From Streptomyces subrutilus (GTDB lineage: Bacteria; Actinomycetota; Actinomycetes; Streptomycetales; Streptomycetaceae): DNA of 64,000 nucleotides. The stretch lies in NCBI RefSeq assembly GCF_008704535.1, contig NZ_CP023701.1, positions 1,240,001 to 1,304,000 on the forward strand, read 5' to 3'. This document shows positions 38,453 through 47,766 of the stretch, one piece after another (position 1 is the first letter of the stretch; every line of letters begins with the position of its first letter). The position numbers and the translations under genes were made by a program. Under the pieces are notes generated by a model. It was given only the letters and a program-made list of their open reading frames with translations, was not told the origin of the DNA and made no database searches.

Positions 38453-38968
38453 GTGCAGCCCGAGGGCACGAACGGCATCGGCGGGGGCGGGCTGGCGGTG
38501 CCCATGGCCTGGCTCTACGCCGAGTACATCGCGGACGAACTGCTGCGCACGGGACGGCTGATCCCCGTCAGCACGCTGGAGTTCCGGGCCGGCCGCGACA
38601 CGCTCGCGCTGACGATCTACCTGTCGGACGCGGCCGGGGAGCTCTCGGGGATCCGGGTGGTCTCGCAGCTCGACGAGTGGATGTCGCTGACGGCCTACGG
38701 CCACCCGTGGCGGGACTGGGTGCACACCCGGTTCCTCGCGCTCGGGGAGCACGCCCGGGAGCTCGGCCGCGGCGAGGACCCGGACCTCGAACTGGCCCGG
38801 GCGGCCTGGCGCTGGCTGGACGGCACCGAGCTGTTCGCCACCAACCTCGACCCCGGCCGCCACGAGCCCGCGGACACCCCCGCGGGCCTGGACGAGAACG
38901 CCCGGGTGTGGACCCCGGCCTGGCAACTGGGGCTTCCACTGGGCCACTTGGCGATGCACCTGTTCTGA
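38453..38968 (+). CDS. Conserved hypothetical protein
   Basis: The 171-aa soluble protein begins at GTG 38453 after GAGAAGGTGG. It is acidic and rich in Trp and Leu, with segments AMAWLYAEYIADELL-like near the start and ARAAWRWLDGTELF in the middle; no signal, helix or Cys cluster is seen. I do not recognise the family. It is on the same strand as the sigma factor, 164 bp downstream, and could be co-transcribed. Confidence 0.7.
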   Translation: MQPEGTNGIGGGGLAVPMAWLYAEYIADELLRTGRLIPVSTLEFRAGRDTLALTIYLSDAAGELSGIRVVSQLDEWMSLTAYGHPWRDWVHTRFLALGEHARELGRGEDPDLELARAAWRWLDGTELFATNLDPGRHEPADTPAGLDENARVWTPAWQLGLPLGHLAMHLF

Positions 38969-38985
38969 CGGCCCGGTCCGCCGGC

Positions 38986-39005
38986 CCCGGGCGCTCGAGC
39001 CCGGG
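38986..39005. terminator. Short convergent hairpin
   Basis: Arms CCCGGGC / GCCCGGG (7 bp) with loop GCTCGA lie between convergent genes. Confidence 0.45.
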
Positions 39006-39017
39006 CGCCCGCACGGC

Positions 39018-39419
39018 CTACCGCCGGCGGTGCGCCGCCGGAGCCTCCGCCGGGTCCGTCACCAGGCCGGTGAAATCGGCCTCGTTGCGCTCGGCCCGGG
39101 TGACGTACCAGCGGGCGATCAGCCACATCACCGGATACGCCAGCAGTCCGAGCACCGCCCACACCAGCGGTCCGGACGCGACCCGCGGCAGCAGGAACAG
39201 CAGGGGCAGCGCCCCCACGAGCAGCGCGAGCGCGGCCAACGCGGCCGAGGCGGCCCGCAGCTGACTGCGCATCAGTGCTCGTACGTAGGTCGCGCCGAGG
39301 CTGGTGTGCTCGGAGATCTCCGAGCGGGCCGGGGTGTGCGCGGGCGCCCTGCGGCGCACCGCCCGGGGCACCCCGGTGACGATCTCGCGCCGCGGCGCCG
39401 GCGGCTGGTCCTCGGCCAT
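39018..39419 (-). CDS. Small two-helix membrane protein
   Basis: The 133-aa protein starts at ATG 39419. A basic cytoplasmic N-terminus (about 45 residues) is followed by two membrane helices (ASAALAALALLVGALPLLFL and VWAVLGLLAYPVMWLIARWY) and a short tail ERNEADFTGLV. The topology is like DUF485/solute-symporter small subunits, but no symporter gene lies next to it. It is 27 bp downstream of the Fpg-like gene. Confidence 0.7.
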   Translation of the reverse strand: MAEDQPPAPRREIVTGVPRAVRRRAPAHTPARSEISEHTSLGATYVRALMRSQLRAASAALAALALLVGALPLLFLLPRVASGPLVWAVLGLLAYPVMWLIARWYVTRAERNEADFTGLVTDPAEAPAAHRRR

Positions 39420-39445
39420 GGTGCCGCAGTCTATGCGGCGCCCCG

Positions 39446-40306
39446 CTATTTGAGGAGGCGGGAGAGCCGCCGGTCGGCGAGGGCCTTGCCGCCCGTCTGG
39501 CAGGTGGGGCAGTACTGGAGCGAGGAGTCCGCGAAGGACACCGAGCGGACGGTGTCCCCGCAGACGGGGCAGGGTTCGCCGGCCCGTCCGTGCACCCGCA
39601 GCGCGCTCTTCTTCTCGGCCTTGAGCGCGCCGGCGGCCACCCCGTGGGCGCGGGCGACCGCCTCGCCCAGGGTGTCCAGCACGGCCCGGTGCAGCCGGGC
39701 CGCCTGCTGCGCGTCGAAGGACGAGGCCAGTTTGAACGGCGAGACCTTCGCCCGGTGCAGGATCTCGTCGCTGTACGCGTTGCCGATGCCGGCGATGACG
39801 CTCTGGTCCCGCAGCACGCCCTTGATCTGCCGCCGCTCCCCTGCGAGCAGCGCGGTGAAGGCCTCCCGGTCGAAGGACCCGGCGAGCGGGTCCGGGCCGA
39901 GCCGCGCGATGCCCGGCACCTCCCGGGGGTCGCGCACGACGTACACCGCGAGCCGCTTCTGGGTTCCGGCCTCGGTGAGGTCGAAGCCGCCGCCGCCTTC
40001 GAGCGCGACGCGCAGCGCGAGCGGCCCCTTGCCGGGGCGCGGGGGCTGCGCGGGCAGGGTTTCGCGCCAGTGCAGCCAGCCGGCCCGGGCCAGGTGGGTG
40101 ACGAGGTGGAGCTCGCCGATCCGCAGGTCCAGGAACTTCCCGTGGCGGGTGGTGGGGCCGGCCGTCCGCCCTTCGAGCGCGGACGGCGGCGGGTCGTACG
40201 TCTTCAGCACGCTCACGGCCAGCGGGAGGACGCGCTCCACCACCCGCCCGGTGAGGTGCGCGTCGAGGAACTCCCGCAGGGCCTCGACCTCGGGCAGCTC
40301 GGGCAT
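39446..40306 (-). CDS. Fpg/Nei-family DNA glycosylase/AP lyase
   Basis: The 286-aa base-excision enzyme begins MPELPEVEALREFL, giving the catalytic Pro2 and Glu3. The H2TH helix region includes LLAGERRQIKGVLRDQSVIA and GIGNAYSDEILHRAKVSPF. A C-terminal zinc finger CPVCGDTV...CPTCQTGG is intact. It removes oxidised bases such as 8-oxoG or oxidised pyrimidines. Exact substrate class (Fpg or Nei) cannot be assigned. Confidence 0.9.
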   Translation of the reverse strand: MPELPEVEALREFLDAHLTGRVVERVLPLAVSVLKTYDPPPSALEGRTAGPTTRHGKFLDLRIGELHLVTHLARAGWLHWRETLPAQPPRPGKGPLALRVALEGGGGFDLTEAGTQKRLAVYVVRDPREVPGIARLGPDPLAGSFDREAFTALLAGERRQIKGVLRDQSVIAGIGNAYSDEILHRAKVSPFKLASSFDAQQAARLHRAVLDTLGEAVARAHGVAAGALKAEKKSALRVHGRAGEPCPVCGDTVRSVSFADSSLQYCPTCQTGGKALADRRLSRLLK

Positions 40307-40441
40307 GCCTCCAGCCTGCGGCCGCCGCGGCCGAACCGCGAGCCGGACCCGCCGGGCGGCCGCACCCTCCCGCCGCCGACGCACCGGCCGCCGACCCGCC
40401 CGTCCGGCCCCCGGCCCCCGTCCGCCGACGCCGGCACGGAC

Positions 40442-40471
40442 GCGGAGGCGGAGGCGGAGGCGGAGGCGGAC
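40442..40471. repeat. GCGGAG hexamer tract
   Basis: Four copies of GCGGAG plus one GCGGAC lie in the 174-bp gap between the Fpg start and the SpoIIE-phosphatase stop. Probably slippage-derived. Confidence 0.85.
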
Positions 40472-40480
40472 ACGAACGCG

Positions 40481-42508
40481 TCAGGCCACCACGAACTCGC
40501 ACCAGACGCACTTGCCGCTCCCCCGCGACTCCACCCCCCACACGTCCGCCAGCCGGTCCACCAGCATCAGGCCCCGTCCCGAGACCCCCGCCTCGCCCGC
40601 TTCCCGGCGCCGGGGCAGGGCGCTGGAGCGGTCCTCCACCTCCACCCGCAGCCGCCGCTGCGGGCCCTGCAGGACCCGCAGGGTGACGATCGCCGGGCCG
40701 TCCGTGTGCATCAGGGCGTTGACGATCAGCTCGTCCGCGACCAGCTCGATCTCGTCCGTGCGTTCCCGCGCGCCCCACGCCCGGACCGCCGTCCCGATCA
40801 TGTGGCGGGCCGCCACCAGTGCCTCCGGGTCGCCGGGCGCGACGTGCTGCTGGAGCCGGCCGCCGCCCTGCGGTGCGTCCGCGATCTCGCGGCGCAGCAG
40901 CAGCAGCGCCATGTCGTCGTCCCCGCCGCGTTCGTCGACGACCCCGCACAGCAGGTCCGCCAGCGGCCCCAGCTCCGCCGGACCGCCGCGGATCAGCGAG
41001 CCGAGCAGCTCGATGCCGTCGTCGAGGTCCGCGCCGGGCTGTTCCACCAGCCCGTCCGTGCACAGCAGGAGCGTTTCCCCCGGGTCCAGTTCCACCGTGG
41101 TCACCGGGTACTCCAGCCGGCCGAACTCCGCCGACAGGCCCAGCGGCATCCCGCCGCTCACGCGCACCCGGCGGCAGTCGCCGTCCCGGCTGCGGATCAG
41201 CGGGTCGATGTGCCCGGCCCGGACGAGCTGGAGCACGCCGGTCGAGAGGTCGGCCTCGACGTAGGTGCAGGTGGCGAAGCGCTCGGTGTCGAGCTCGTGC
41301 AGGAAGACCGAGGCCCGGGCCATCACCGTGGCCGGCGCGTGCCCTTCGGCGGCGTAGGCCCGCAGTACGATCCGCAGCTGGCCCATCACGGCGGCGGCGT
41401 GCGTGTCGTGGCCCTGGACGTCGCCGATGACCGCCCCGACGCGTCCGCCCGGCAGCGGGACGACGTCGTACCAGTCGCCGCCGATGTCCTGGCCCATGCG
41501 GGCGGAGCGGTAGCGGACCTCGATCTCGGCGCCGGGGACCGAGGGGATGCGGCGGGGCAGCATGGCCTGCTGGAGGCCCTCCGCGAGGTCGTGCTCCTGC
41601 TCCAGCAGCATGGCCCGTTGCAGGCTCTGGGCGATGCTGCTGCCGAGCGCGACCAGCAGGTTGCGCTCCTCCTGGGCGAAGCCGTCCTTGTCCTGGTAGA
41701 GCAGTCCGAGGGCGCCGATGGGGCGGGCCTGGGCGATCAGCGGCAGGTAGGCGGCGGCCGAGACCCGCATGTAGGAGATCTTGGACCAGAGGTCGGGGTA
41801 GGCCCCGGCGAACTCCTCGGCCGATTCGATGAAGAGCGGCTGGAGCGAGCGGACGACCTCGCTCATCGGGTACTGCTCGTCGATGCGCGTGTAGCGGGTG
41901 CCGGGGACGAAGCTCTCCGCCGGGCCCTCGGCGACGAGGTGGATGCGGCCGGCCTCGACGAGGCCCATCACCATGCCCATCGAGCCGAGGCGTTCGAGGC
42001 CGTGCGCGTCGCCCAGGGCGTCGATGACGTCCCTGACCGTCCGGGCGTGGGCGAGCGCGGCGGTGGTGCTCTCGACCACGGACGTCTGGCGGCGCCGTTC
42101 CTCGTCGAGGCCGAGCCGTTCCGCCGAGTGGCTGAGCTCCTCGGTGGCGTCCCGGACGATGCCGATGATGCGGAACGGGCGCCCGTCGGGGCCGCGCATG
42201 ACCCGGCCCTGGGTGTGCGTCCAGCGCAGGGTCCCGTCGCGGCAGCGGATGCGGAAGTAGGCGCCGTAGTTGCGGACCTCGCTCTTGAGGGCGTTGGAGA
42301 CCAGGGCGTCGAGCCGGGTGGCCTCGGCGGGCGGGACGCGGGGGGCGAGGGATGCGGGCCGGCCGTCGTAGTCGCCGGGGTCCGTGTCGAGGACGTCGAG
42401 GGCCGCCTCGTCCAGGTGCATCAGTCCGGTGACGAGGTCCCAGTCGAAGCTGCCCATGCGGTTGAGCTGGAGCGAGCGGTCCGGGTGTGCGGGCCAGTCG
42501 TCCGGCAT
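40481..42508 (-). CDS. PAS-GAF-SpoIIE phosphatase with C-terminal HATPase
   Basis: The roughly 675-aa protein has a PAS domain (about 10-130, MGSFDWDLVTGLMHLDEAAL), a GAF domain (150-310), a PP2C-like SpoIIE domain (about 330-540) with metal residues in GQDIGGDWYDVVPL, VIGDVQGHDTHAAA and GGDDDMALLLL, and a RsbW-like HATPase (DEIELVADELIVNALMHTDG). This is the layout of Streptomyces partner-switching regulators acting on anti-anti-sigma factors. Start codons at 42508 (ATG), 42526 and 42544 (GTG) are all possible. Confidence 0.87.
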   Translation of the reverse strand: MPDDWPAHPDRSLQLNRMGSFDWDLVTGLMHLDEAALDVLDTDPGDYDGRPASLAPRVPPAEATRLDALVSNALKSEVRNYGAYFRIRCRDGTLRWTHTQGRVMRGPDGRPFRIIGIVRDATEELSHSAERLGLDEERRRQTSVVESTTAALAHARTVRDVIDALGDAHGLERLGSMGMVMGLVEAGRIHLVAEGPAESFVPGTRYTRIDEQYPMSEVVRSLQPLFIESAEEFAGAYPDLWSKISYMRVSAAAYLPLIAQARPIGALGLLYQDKDGFAQEERNLLVALGSSIAQSLQRAMLLEQEHDLAEGLQQAMLPRRIPSVPGAEIEVRYRSARMGQDIGGDWYDVVPLPGGRVGAVIGDVQGHDTHAAAVMGQLRIVLRAYAAEGHAPATVMARASVFLHELDTERFATCTYVEADLSTGVLQLVRAGHIDPLIRSRDGDCRRVRVSGGMPLGLSAEFGRLEYPVTTVELDPGETLLLCTDGLVEQPGADLDDGIELLGSLIRGGPAELGPLADLLCGVVDERGGDDDMALLLLRREIADAPQGGGRLQQHVAPGDPEALVAARHMIGTAVRAWGARERTDEIELVADELIVNALMHTDGPAIVTLRVLQGPQRRLRVEVEDRSSALPRRREAGEAGVSGRGLMLVDRLADVWGVESRGSGKCVWCEFVVA

Positions 42509-42551
42509 CGATACGGTGGTCGGCACCGGTCCACCATGACACACGGGCCGG

Positions 42552-43850
42552 TCAGGCGCTCTCCAGCGAGTGGCCCGGGTCCGCGGGCGTACGGGGCTCG
42601 TCGGGCACGGCGTACGGGTCCGCGTACGGGTCGTTCGGGTCGGGGCTCGGGGCGTACGGATCGGCGTACGGATCGCTCGGCTGCGGGGTCGCGCCGTCGG
42701 GGTCCGGGGACGTCTGCGGGTCGGCCGGCACCGACGGCGTGCCCTCCGGTGCCGTGTCGGACGGGGCCTCGGAGGGCGTGTCGTACGGGGCCTGCGAGGA
42801 CGGCTCCCCCGGGCGGGACGGCGGCCGCTGCTGCGGGCTGTCCGGCGGGGTGGGGACCTTCGGGGCGGTTTCGGTGCTGCCGGTCGGCGGGCAGTCGGTC
42901 GTTCCGGGCGCGGGCACGTCCTGCGGGACGCCGGCGCCGCCGCCGGGGGTGGGGGGCGCGGTGCGGGCGAGGCCGTTCGCGACGGGGCTCGGGCAGGGGT
43001 CGCCGGGCCTACTGGGCGTCACGGGCCCGTCGGGGATGCCCTCGGCGGGGTCGAAGGGCGGCGGTACGGCCGGAGTGCGGTCCTGGGCGCCGTCGTCGCC
43101 GGTCTTCCGCTCGATCCAGGTGTTGTCGGCGATGTTGACGATCACCAGGTTGTCGATCTCCTGGATGGTGGGCTCGATGACGACGACCTGGTTGCGCTGG
43201 TAGCCGTCCCACGGCTCGCCCTTGTCCACCGGTGAGCCCTTGGGGGCGCGCGGCGCCAGCAGCGGGTTTCCGCAGGCGCAGCGGACGCGGGGCATGCCGT
43301 GCCCGTCGACCAGGACGGCGGTCCCGGCCTGGAGGACGGACTGGAAGCTCTCGCCGCGGCCGTCGCGGAAGCCGTGGCTGGTGACCCGGGTGTCGGCGCG
43401 CAGCACGACGGGGGTGAGGCCGCGCAGGAAGTCCGGGATCTTCTCCTGTGCGATGCCGGAGGCCTGGGCGAAGGCGCGGGCCTTGGCGTCGTCGGCGGTG
43501 AGGAAGCCGACCTGCTGTTCGACGTCGCAGCTGCCGAGGCGCTGGGTGCCGCCGTACAGGCCGGGGGTGGCCGCGTTGACGGTACGGATGCCCTGCCCGG
43601 TCGGGTTGGGCAGCGGGGGCTGCACCGGGGCGGATTCGCGGGTGGCGGAGGAGGCAGTGAAGGGGTCCGGGCCCGCGGCGACGACGGGCTGGAGGTGGAC
43701 CTCCTGGCTCTCGGCGCCGGCGGCGGCCGGGGGCGCGTCGGAGCCGCCGCAGCCGGCGGCGAGGAGGCCGAGGACCGCGAAGAGGGCGGCGCCGGCGGTT
43801 GCGTGACGACGCGGCGCCTGACGAGGTGTCGGAGGTGTCGGTGCGTGCAC
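42552..43850 (-). CDS. Large lipoprotein with Pro/Asp-rich tail (DUF6777-like)
   Basis: The 432-aa protein starts at GTG 43850, 6 bp after GGGAG. The signal ends in a lipobox (FAVLGLLAAGCGGS). The middle domain (about 60-270) has paired Cys (LGSCDVEQQVGFLTADDAKA; RVRCACGNPLLAPRAPKG). The last 150 residues are Pro/Ser/Asp-rich with repeated DPYADPYA. The DUF6777 label is from recall; no function known. Its stop lies just upstream of the phosphatase gene. Confidence 0.72.
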   Translation of the reverse strand: MHAPTPPTPRQAPRRHATAGAALFAVLGLLAAGCGGSDAPPAAAGAESQEVHLQPVVAAGPDPFTASSATRESAPVQPPLPNPTGQGIRTVNAATPGLYGGTQRLGSCDVEQQVGFLTADDAKARAFAQASGIAQEKIPDFLRGLTPVVLRADTRVTSHGFRDGRGESFQSVLQAGTAVLVDGHGMPRVRCACGNPLLAPRAPKGSPVDKGEPWDGYQRNQVVVIEPTIQEIDNLVIVNIADNTWIERKTGDDGAQDRTPAVPPPFDPAEGIPDGPVTPSRPGDPCPSPVANGLARTAPPTPGGGAGVPQDVPAPGTTDCPPTGSTETAPKVPTPPDSPQQRPPSRPGEPSSQAPYDTPSEAPSDTAPEGTPSVPADPQTSPDPDGATPQPSDPYADPYAPSPDPNDPYADPYAVPDEPRTPADPGHSLESA

Positions 43851-44038
43851 GTGTGTCTCCCTTGTCGCCCCGGTTGCTCCCTCTTGTCTGCCGCATCGGC
43901 GGCGGGGCCGCAACCGGAGCGGCGCCGCCCGGGTACGGGCGCGGCGCGGCCGGAGTACCGCGCCCGGAGTACCGCGCCGGCGGCCCGGGCCCGGTGGCGC
44001 CCGGGCGTGCCGGGGCGGGCGGGCCGATACTGGAGGCG

Positions 44039-45493
44039 ATGGACTGGTTCACCGCGCCCGGCTACTGGCTGGGCCGGCTGGTCTTCCAGCGGGCCCTCGC
44101 CGGGGTCTACCTGTTCGCCTTCGTCGGGGCCGCCCTGCAGTTCCGGGCCCTGATCGGGGAACGGGGCATGCTGCCCGTGCCGCGGTACGTGCGGCGCGTG
44201 CCCTTCCGGCGCGCCCCGAGCCTGTTCGGGCTGCGCTACTCGGACCGGCTGTTCGCCGGCTCCGCGTGGACCGGCGCCGCGCTCGCCGGGGCGCTGGCCG
44301 CGGGGGCCGGGGACGCGATGCCGACGGGGGCGGCGATGGGGCTGTGGGCGGTGGTGTGGGCGCTGTACCTGTCGATCGTGAACGTGGGGCAGACCTGGTA
44401 CGCCTTCGGCTGGGAGTCGCTGCTGCTGGAGGCGGGCTTCCTCGCCGTCTTCCTGGGCAACGCCCGGACCGGGCCGCCCGTGCTGGTGCTGTGGCTGCTG
44501 CGCTGGCTGCTGTTCCGGGTGGAGTTCGGGGCCGGGCTGATCAAGATGCGCGGGGACCCCTGCTGGCGGAAGCTGACCTGCCTGTACTTCCACCACGAGA
44601 CGCAGCCGATGCCGGGACCGCTGAGCTGGTTCTTCCACCACCTCCCGAAGCCGCTGCACCGGGTGGAGTGCGCGGCCGGCCACTTCACCCAGCTGTGCGT
44701 TCCGGTCCTGCTGTTCGCCCCGCAGCCGGTGGCCTCGTACGCGGCCGGTGCGATCGTCGCGACGCAGCTGTGGCTGGTCCTGTCGGGGAACTTCGCCTGG
44801 CTGAACTGGCTGACGGTCGCGCTCGCCCTGTCCGCCGTGGACTTCACCGGGCTCGCGGGCGCTCCGCCGGCCGCCGCCTCGCGGCCGCCCCCGGTGTGGT
44901 TCGCGGTGGCGGTCTGCGCGGTGACGGTGCTGGTGCTCGTGCTGAGCCGGCACCCCGTGCGGAACATGCTCTCCCGCCGCCAGGCCATGAACCGCTCGTT
45001 CGACCCGCTCCACCTGGTGAACACCTACGGGGCCTTCGGCTCCGTGGGCCGCGCGCGCGAGGAGGTGGTGGTGGAGGGGACCGCCGATCCGGTGCCGCGC
45101 CCGGACGGGGCGTGGCGGGAGTACGGGTTCAGGGGCAAGCCGGGGCGGCCGGGCCGGCTGCCGCGCCAGTTCGCCCCGTACCACCTGCGGCTCGACTGGC
45201 TGATGTGGTTCGCCGCCCTGTCCCCCGGCTACGCCCGCGACTGGTTCGGGCCGTTCGTGGAGCGGCTGCTGGCGGGCGACCGGGACACGCTGCGGCTACT
45301 GGGCGACAATCCGTTCCCGGACGCCCCGCCCGTGTACGTGCGGGCACGGGTGTACCGCTACCGGTTCACCACCTGGCGGGAGCTGCGCGCGACGGGTGAC
45401 TGGTGGCACCGCACCCCGGTGCGCGCCTACCTCCCGCCCACCCGGCTCGCGGGCGCCGCGCCGGGCGGCCCGGCGCGGTCAGAGCCCGAGTAG
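44039..45493 (+). CDS. Lipase-maturation-factor-family membrane protein
   Basis: The 484-aa protein has at least eight hydrophobic segments in its first 320 residues and a soluble C-terminal domain. YLSIVNVGQTWYAFGWESLL, EFGAGLIKMRGDPCWRKLTC, YFHHETQPMPGPLSWFFHHL and RQFAPYHLRLDWLMWFAALS are hallmark stretches of the LMF1-like family (PF06762). In animals LMF1 matures lipases in the ER; bacterial roles are unknown. GGAGG is only 2 bp from ATG 44039, so the start is uncertain. The stop overlaps the convergent gene by 15 bp. Confidence 0.85.
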   Translation: MDWFTAPGYWLGRLVFQRALAGVYLFAFVGAALQFRALIGERGMLPVPRYVRRVPFRRAPSLFGLRYSDRLFAGSAWTGAALAGALAAGAGDAMPTGAAMGLWAVVWALYLSIVNVGQTWYAFGWESLLLEAGFLAVFLGNARTGPPVLVLWLLRWLLFRVEFGAGLIKMRGDPCWRKLTCLYFHHETQPMPGPLSWFFHHLPKPLHRVECAAGHFTQLCVPVLLFAPQPVASYAAGAIVATQLWLVLSGNFAWLNWLTVALALSAVDFTGLAGAPPAAASRPPPVWFAVAVCAVTVLVLVLSRHPVRNMLSRRQAMNRSFDPLHLVNTYGAFGSVGRAREEVVVEGTADPVPRPDGAWREYGFRGKPGRPGRLPRQFAPYHLRLDWLMWFAALSPGYARDWFGPFVERLLAGDRDTLRLLGDNPFPDAPPVYVRARVYRYRFTTWRELRATGDWWHRTPVRAYLPPTRLAGAAPGGPARSEPE

Positions 45494-46462
45494 CGCGGCC
45501 TCCCGGGCCGGGTCGAGGCCCTTGGCCGACCGGTCGGGGCGCAGCGGGGGCGGTCCGTCCAGGCTTCGGAGCCACGCCCAGGTGTCGGCCACGGTCTCCT
45601 CGACCGGCCGGCAGCGCAGGCCCGCCGCGAGGGCCTTGGACACGTCGCCGCGGTGCATGAAGTCGTGGCCCTCGCCGGGCGGTGTCCAGACCGGCAGGTC
45701 GGTCCAGGGCTCTATGCCGGCCGCCTCGATCGCCGCCGGATCGGTCCAGCGGAGTTCGGCGCGACCGCCGGTGGCCGCGGCGCAGGCCTCCAGGAAGCTG
45801 CCCATGGTGGCGTGTCCGGACGGGGAGACCACGTTGTGCGCGCCGCCGCGGCCGGCGGCCGAGGCGTCCAGGGTCCAGCGGGCGAGGTCCCGCACGTCGA
45901 CGTACTGGATCGGGAGGTCGCGGGGGCCGGGGGCCGCCACGGGGCCGCCGCGCGCGCTCCGCTCCAGCCACCAGGGGAGGCGGCCGACGTTCTCGTACGG
46001 GCCCAGGACCAGCCCGGCGCGCACCAGCAGGGCGCGGTCGCCGAACGCGTCGAGGGCGGCCAGCTCGCCGCCCCGCTTGTCCGCGGCGTAGTCGGTGGCC
46101 TGCGCGTCGGGCGAGCCGTCGACCACCGGCCAGTCCTCGTCGTGCCCGGCGGGGGCCGGGTAGGCGTAGACGGAGCAGCTGGAGACGTAGGCGTAGTGCC
46201 CGGCCCGGTCGCGGAGCAGGCGGGCGGTGTCGCGGACGGCGGCGGGGGCGCCGCTCCAGGTGTCGACGACGAGGTCCCACTCCCCCTCGGCGAGCGCGTC
46301 CAGACCGCCGGGGGCGGTGCGGTCCCCGTGCGCGGCGGCCGCGCCGGGCGGCGGCGCGTGCCGCCCGCGGTGGAAGACGGTCACGTCCCAACCCCGGGCG
46401 AGGGCGTCCTCGGTGACGGCGCGTCCGACGAATTCGGTGCCGCCGAGCATCAGCAGTTTCAT
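45479..46462 (-). CDS. NAD-dependent epimerase/reductase (extended SDR)
   Basis: The 327-aa protein starts at ATG 46462 with MKLLMLGGTEFVGRAVTEDA, an extended-SDR nucleotide loop. DLVVDTWSGAPAAV and YAYVSSCSVYAYPAPA follow; the Ser/Tyr pair and ATDYAADKRGGELA supply YxxxK. LPIQYVDVRDLARWTLDA is the substrate-domain signature of isoflavone-reductase-like or mRNA-binding-like epimerases. Substrate unknown. Confidence 0.85.
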   Translation of the reverse strand: MKLLMLGGTEFVGRAVTEDALARGWDVTVFHRGRHAPPPGAAAAHGDRTAPGGLDALAEGEWDLVVDTWSGAPAAVRDTARLLRDRAGHYAYVSSCSVYAYPAPAGHDEDWPVVDGSPDAQATDYAADKRGGELAALDAFGDRALLVRAGLVLGPYENVGRLPWWLERSARGGPVAAPGPRDLPIQYVDVRDLARWTLDASAAGRGGAHNVVSPSGHATMGSFLEACAAATGGRAELRWTDPAAIEAAGIEPWTDLPVWTPPGEGHDFMHRGDVSKALAAGLRCRPVEETVADTWAWLRSLDGPPPLRPDRSAKGLDPAREAALLGL

Positions 46463-46664
46463 GCGGTCCAGCGTGCCCGGGCGGGTCGGGGTCGGGGAAG
46501 CCGTGATCGCTCTCGGCGATGACGCCGACGGCGTAGGCCCCACGGGAACTCCCGGGTCCCGCCGGACGATCGGCGGTCCCCGGTCCGCGGGGCACCGTGC
46601 GGGCGGAGGACGGAGCGGCGCCCCCGGCGCGGGTTCGCGCGGGGGGCGTTCGCTGCGGTACCGG

Positions 46665-46838
46665 CTAGTCGATGCCGCGCAGGATGTGGGATTCCGCCGG
46701 ATCGTCCTCGTAGCCCGCCAGTTGGACGGGGGCGGACAGGGCCCAGACTTCGAGGTTCTTGAGCTCGCCGGTGCGGGTGGTGGCCCGCCAACCCGTACGC
46801 TCCAGGACCATCGGTTCGGGCTTCGTGATGTCAGTCAC
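46665..46838 (-). CDS. Small conserved hypothetical protein, 57 aa
   Basis: A short gene with GTG start 46838, placed 6 bp after an excellent AAAGGAG ribosome site, and TAG stop at 46665. The product begins MTDITKPEPMVLERTGWRAT and continues through TRTGELKNLEVWALSAPVQL to a C-terminal AESHILRGID. It is soluble, with one Trp-rich strand-like core. I do not recognise a family. Strong codon bias and the ribosome site support a real gene. Confidence 0.7.
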   Translation of the reverse strand: MTDITKPEPMVLERTGWRATTRTGELKNLEVWALSAPVQLAGYEDDPAESHILRGID

Positions 46839-47119
46839 CGCGCACTCCTTTGTGTCGCGTTACCCGGCATGCGGACCGCGCGCCGGGCAGGGATCAAGGG
46901 TTTCCGGACGCGGTGGCGCCTTGGTGGAGCGCGGCCCGGGTGGGGGCCGACTTGTTGTCCCTCAGGGTACACATATGAGCGCACCCCCGCTCGATGGAAA
47001 GGCAAAATCCGCTCCGTCCGCTCGTTTTCGCCCCGAGTTCAGGAAAGTGTGGGCCGATCGGCCCATGACGGATGGTCTGCTCGACGCCGGATGCCGGTGG
47101 TACGACGGAGGGAGCGACG

Positions 47120-47677
47120 GTGGCGAGGTCCGGGGTGCCGGAATTCCCCCTGCCCCGCGTCACTACCGTGCGGGAGCTGATGGACCTCCTGCTCGCCTGT
47201 CGCGACGGGGATCCGGTCGGTCTGCTCGATCATGCGCTCCAGACGGCGGCGCTGCTGCGCAGATCCCACCCGTTCGACAAGGAACTCCAGATCGCGGGCC
47301 TGGTACACGGTCTGGACCGGCTGCTCCGTCCGGGTGAGGGCGGGCGCCGCTCCGGGCCCGCCGGGGAGGCGGTCGGGGCCCTGCTGGGCGACCGGGTGGC
47401 CCGCCTGCTCCGGCTGCACGCCCGGGCCCCCGCCGTCGGCGGCCAGGGCGGCGGGCCGGCCTGTGGGCCGGACGGCGACTCCCGCGTCGGCCGCGGGCCC
47501 GGCCCGCGGCAGGGCTCCGACGACGGGCCCGACACCGAGGCGGCGCTGGCTCTGGGCCGGGCGCACGCGGCGGCCGCGGCGGGCGCCCTCGACGCGGGCG
47601 TCCTGGAGGACTGGCGGCCGGTACTGGAGCTGGTGGCGGCCGGGGCCTACCGGTCGCCGGAGCACCCGCCGCGCTGA
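47120..47677 (+). CDS. HD-like domain protein with degraded metal motif
   Basis: The 185-aa protein starts at GTG 47120, 5 bp after GGAGGGAG. TTVRELMDLLLACRDGDPVG, LLDHALQTAALLRRSHPFDK and ELQIAGLVHGLDRLL follow the pattern of PhnZ/inositol-oxygenase-like HD proteins, and the end ALGRAHAAAAAGALDAGVLE matches that family too. The key HD doublet is HG here (VHGLD), so the di-iron site looks broken. A 40-residue Gly/Ala/Pro insert follows. Function unknown. Confidence 0.72.
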   Translation: MARSGVPEFPLPRVTTVRELMDLLLACRDGDPVGLLDHALQTAALLRRSHPFDKELQIAGLVHGLDRLLRPGEGGRRSGPAGEAVGALLGDRVARLLRLHARAPAVGGQGGGPACGPDGDSRVGRGPGPRQGSDDGPDTEAALALGRAHAAAAAGALDAGVLEDWRPVLELVAAGAYRSPEHPPR

Positions 47678-47706
47678 CGCTGCGGCCCGCCCGGCCCCGG
47701 ACGCGC

Positions 47707-47736
47707 GCGTGCCCTCCCCGGCGGGCCGGGGAGGGC
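47707..47736. terminator. Hairpin terminator
   Basis: A perfect 14-bp stem GTGCCCTCCCCGGC / GCCGGGGAGGGCAC with a GG centre lies between the convergent HD-like and SDR genes. Confidence 0.75.
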
Positions 47737-47766
47737 ACGGGCGCGGACGCGGACGCGTCGGGGCGG

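Noticed and set aside
40442..40471. Short tandem repeats as a CRISPR-like array
   Set aside because: Hexamer units with no spacers and no cas genes; simple slippage repeat.
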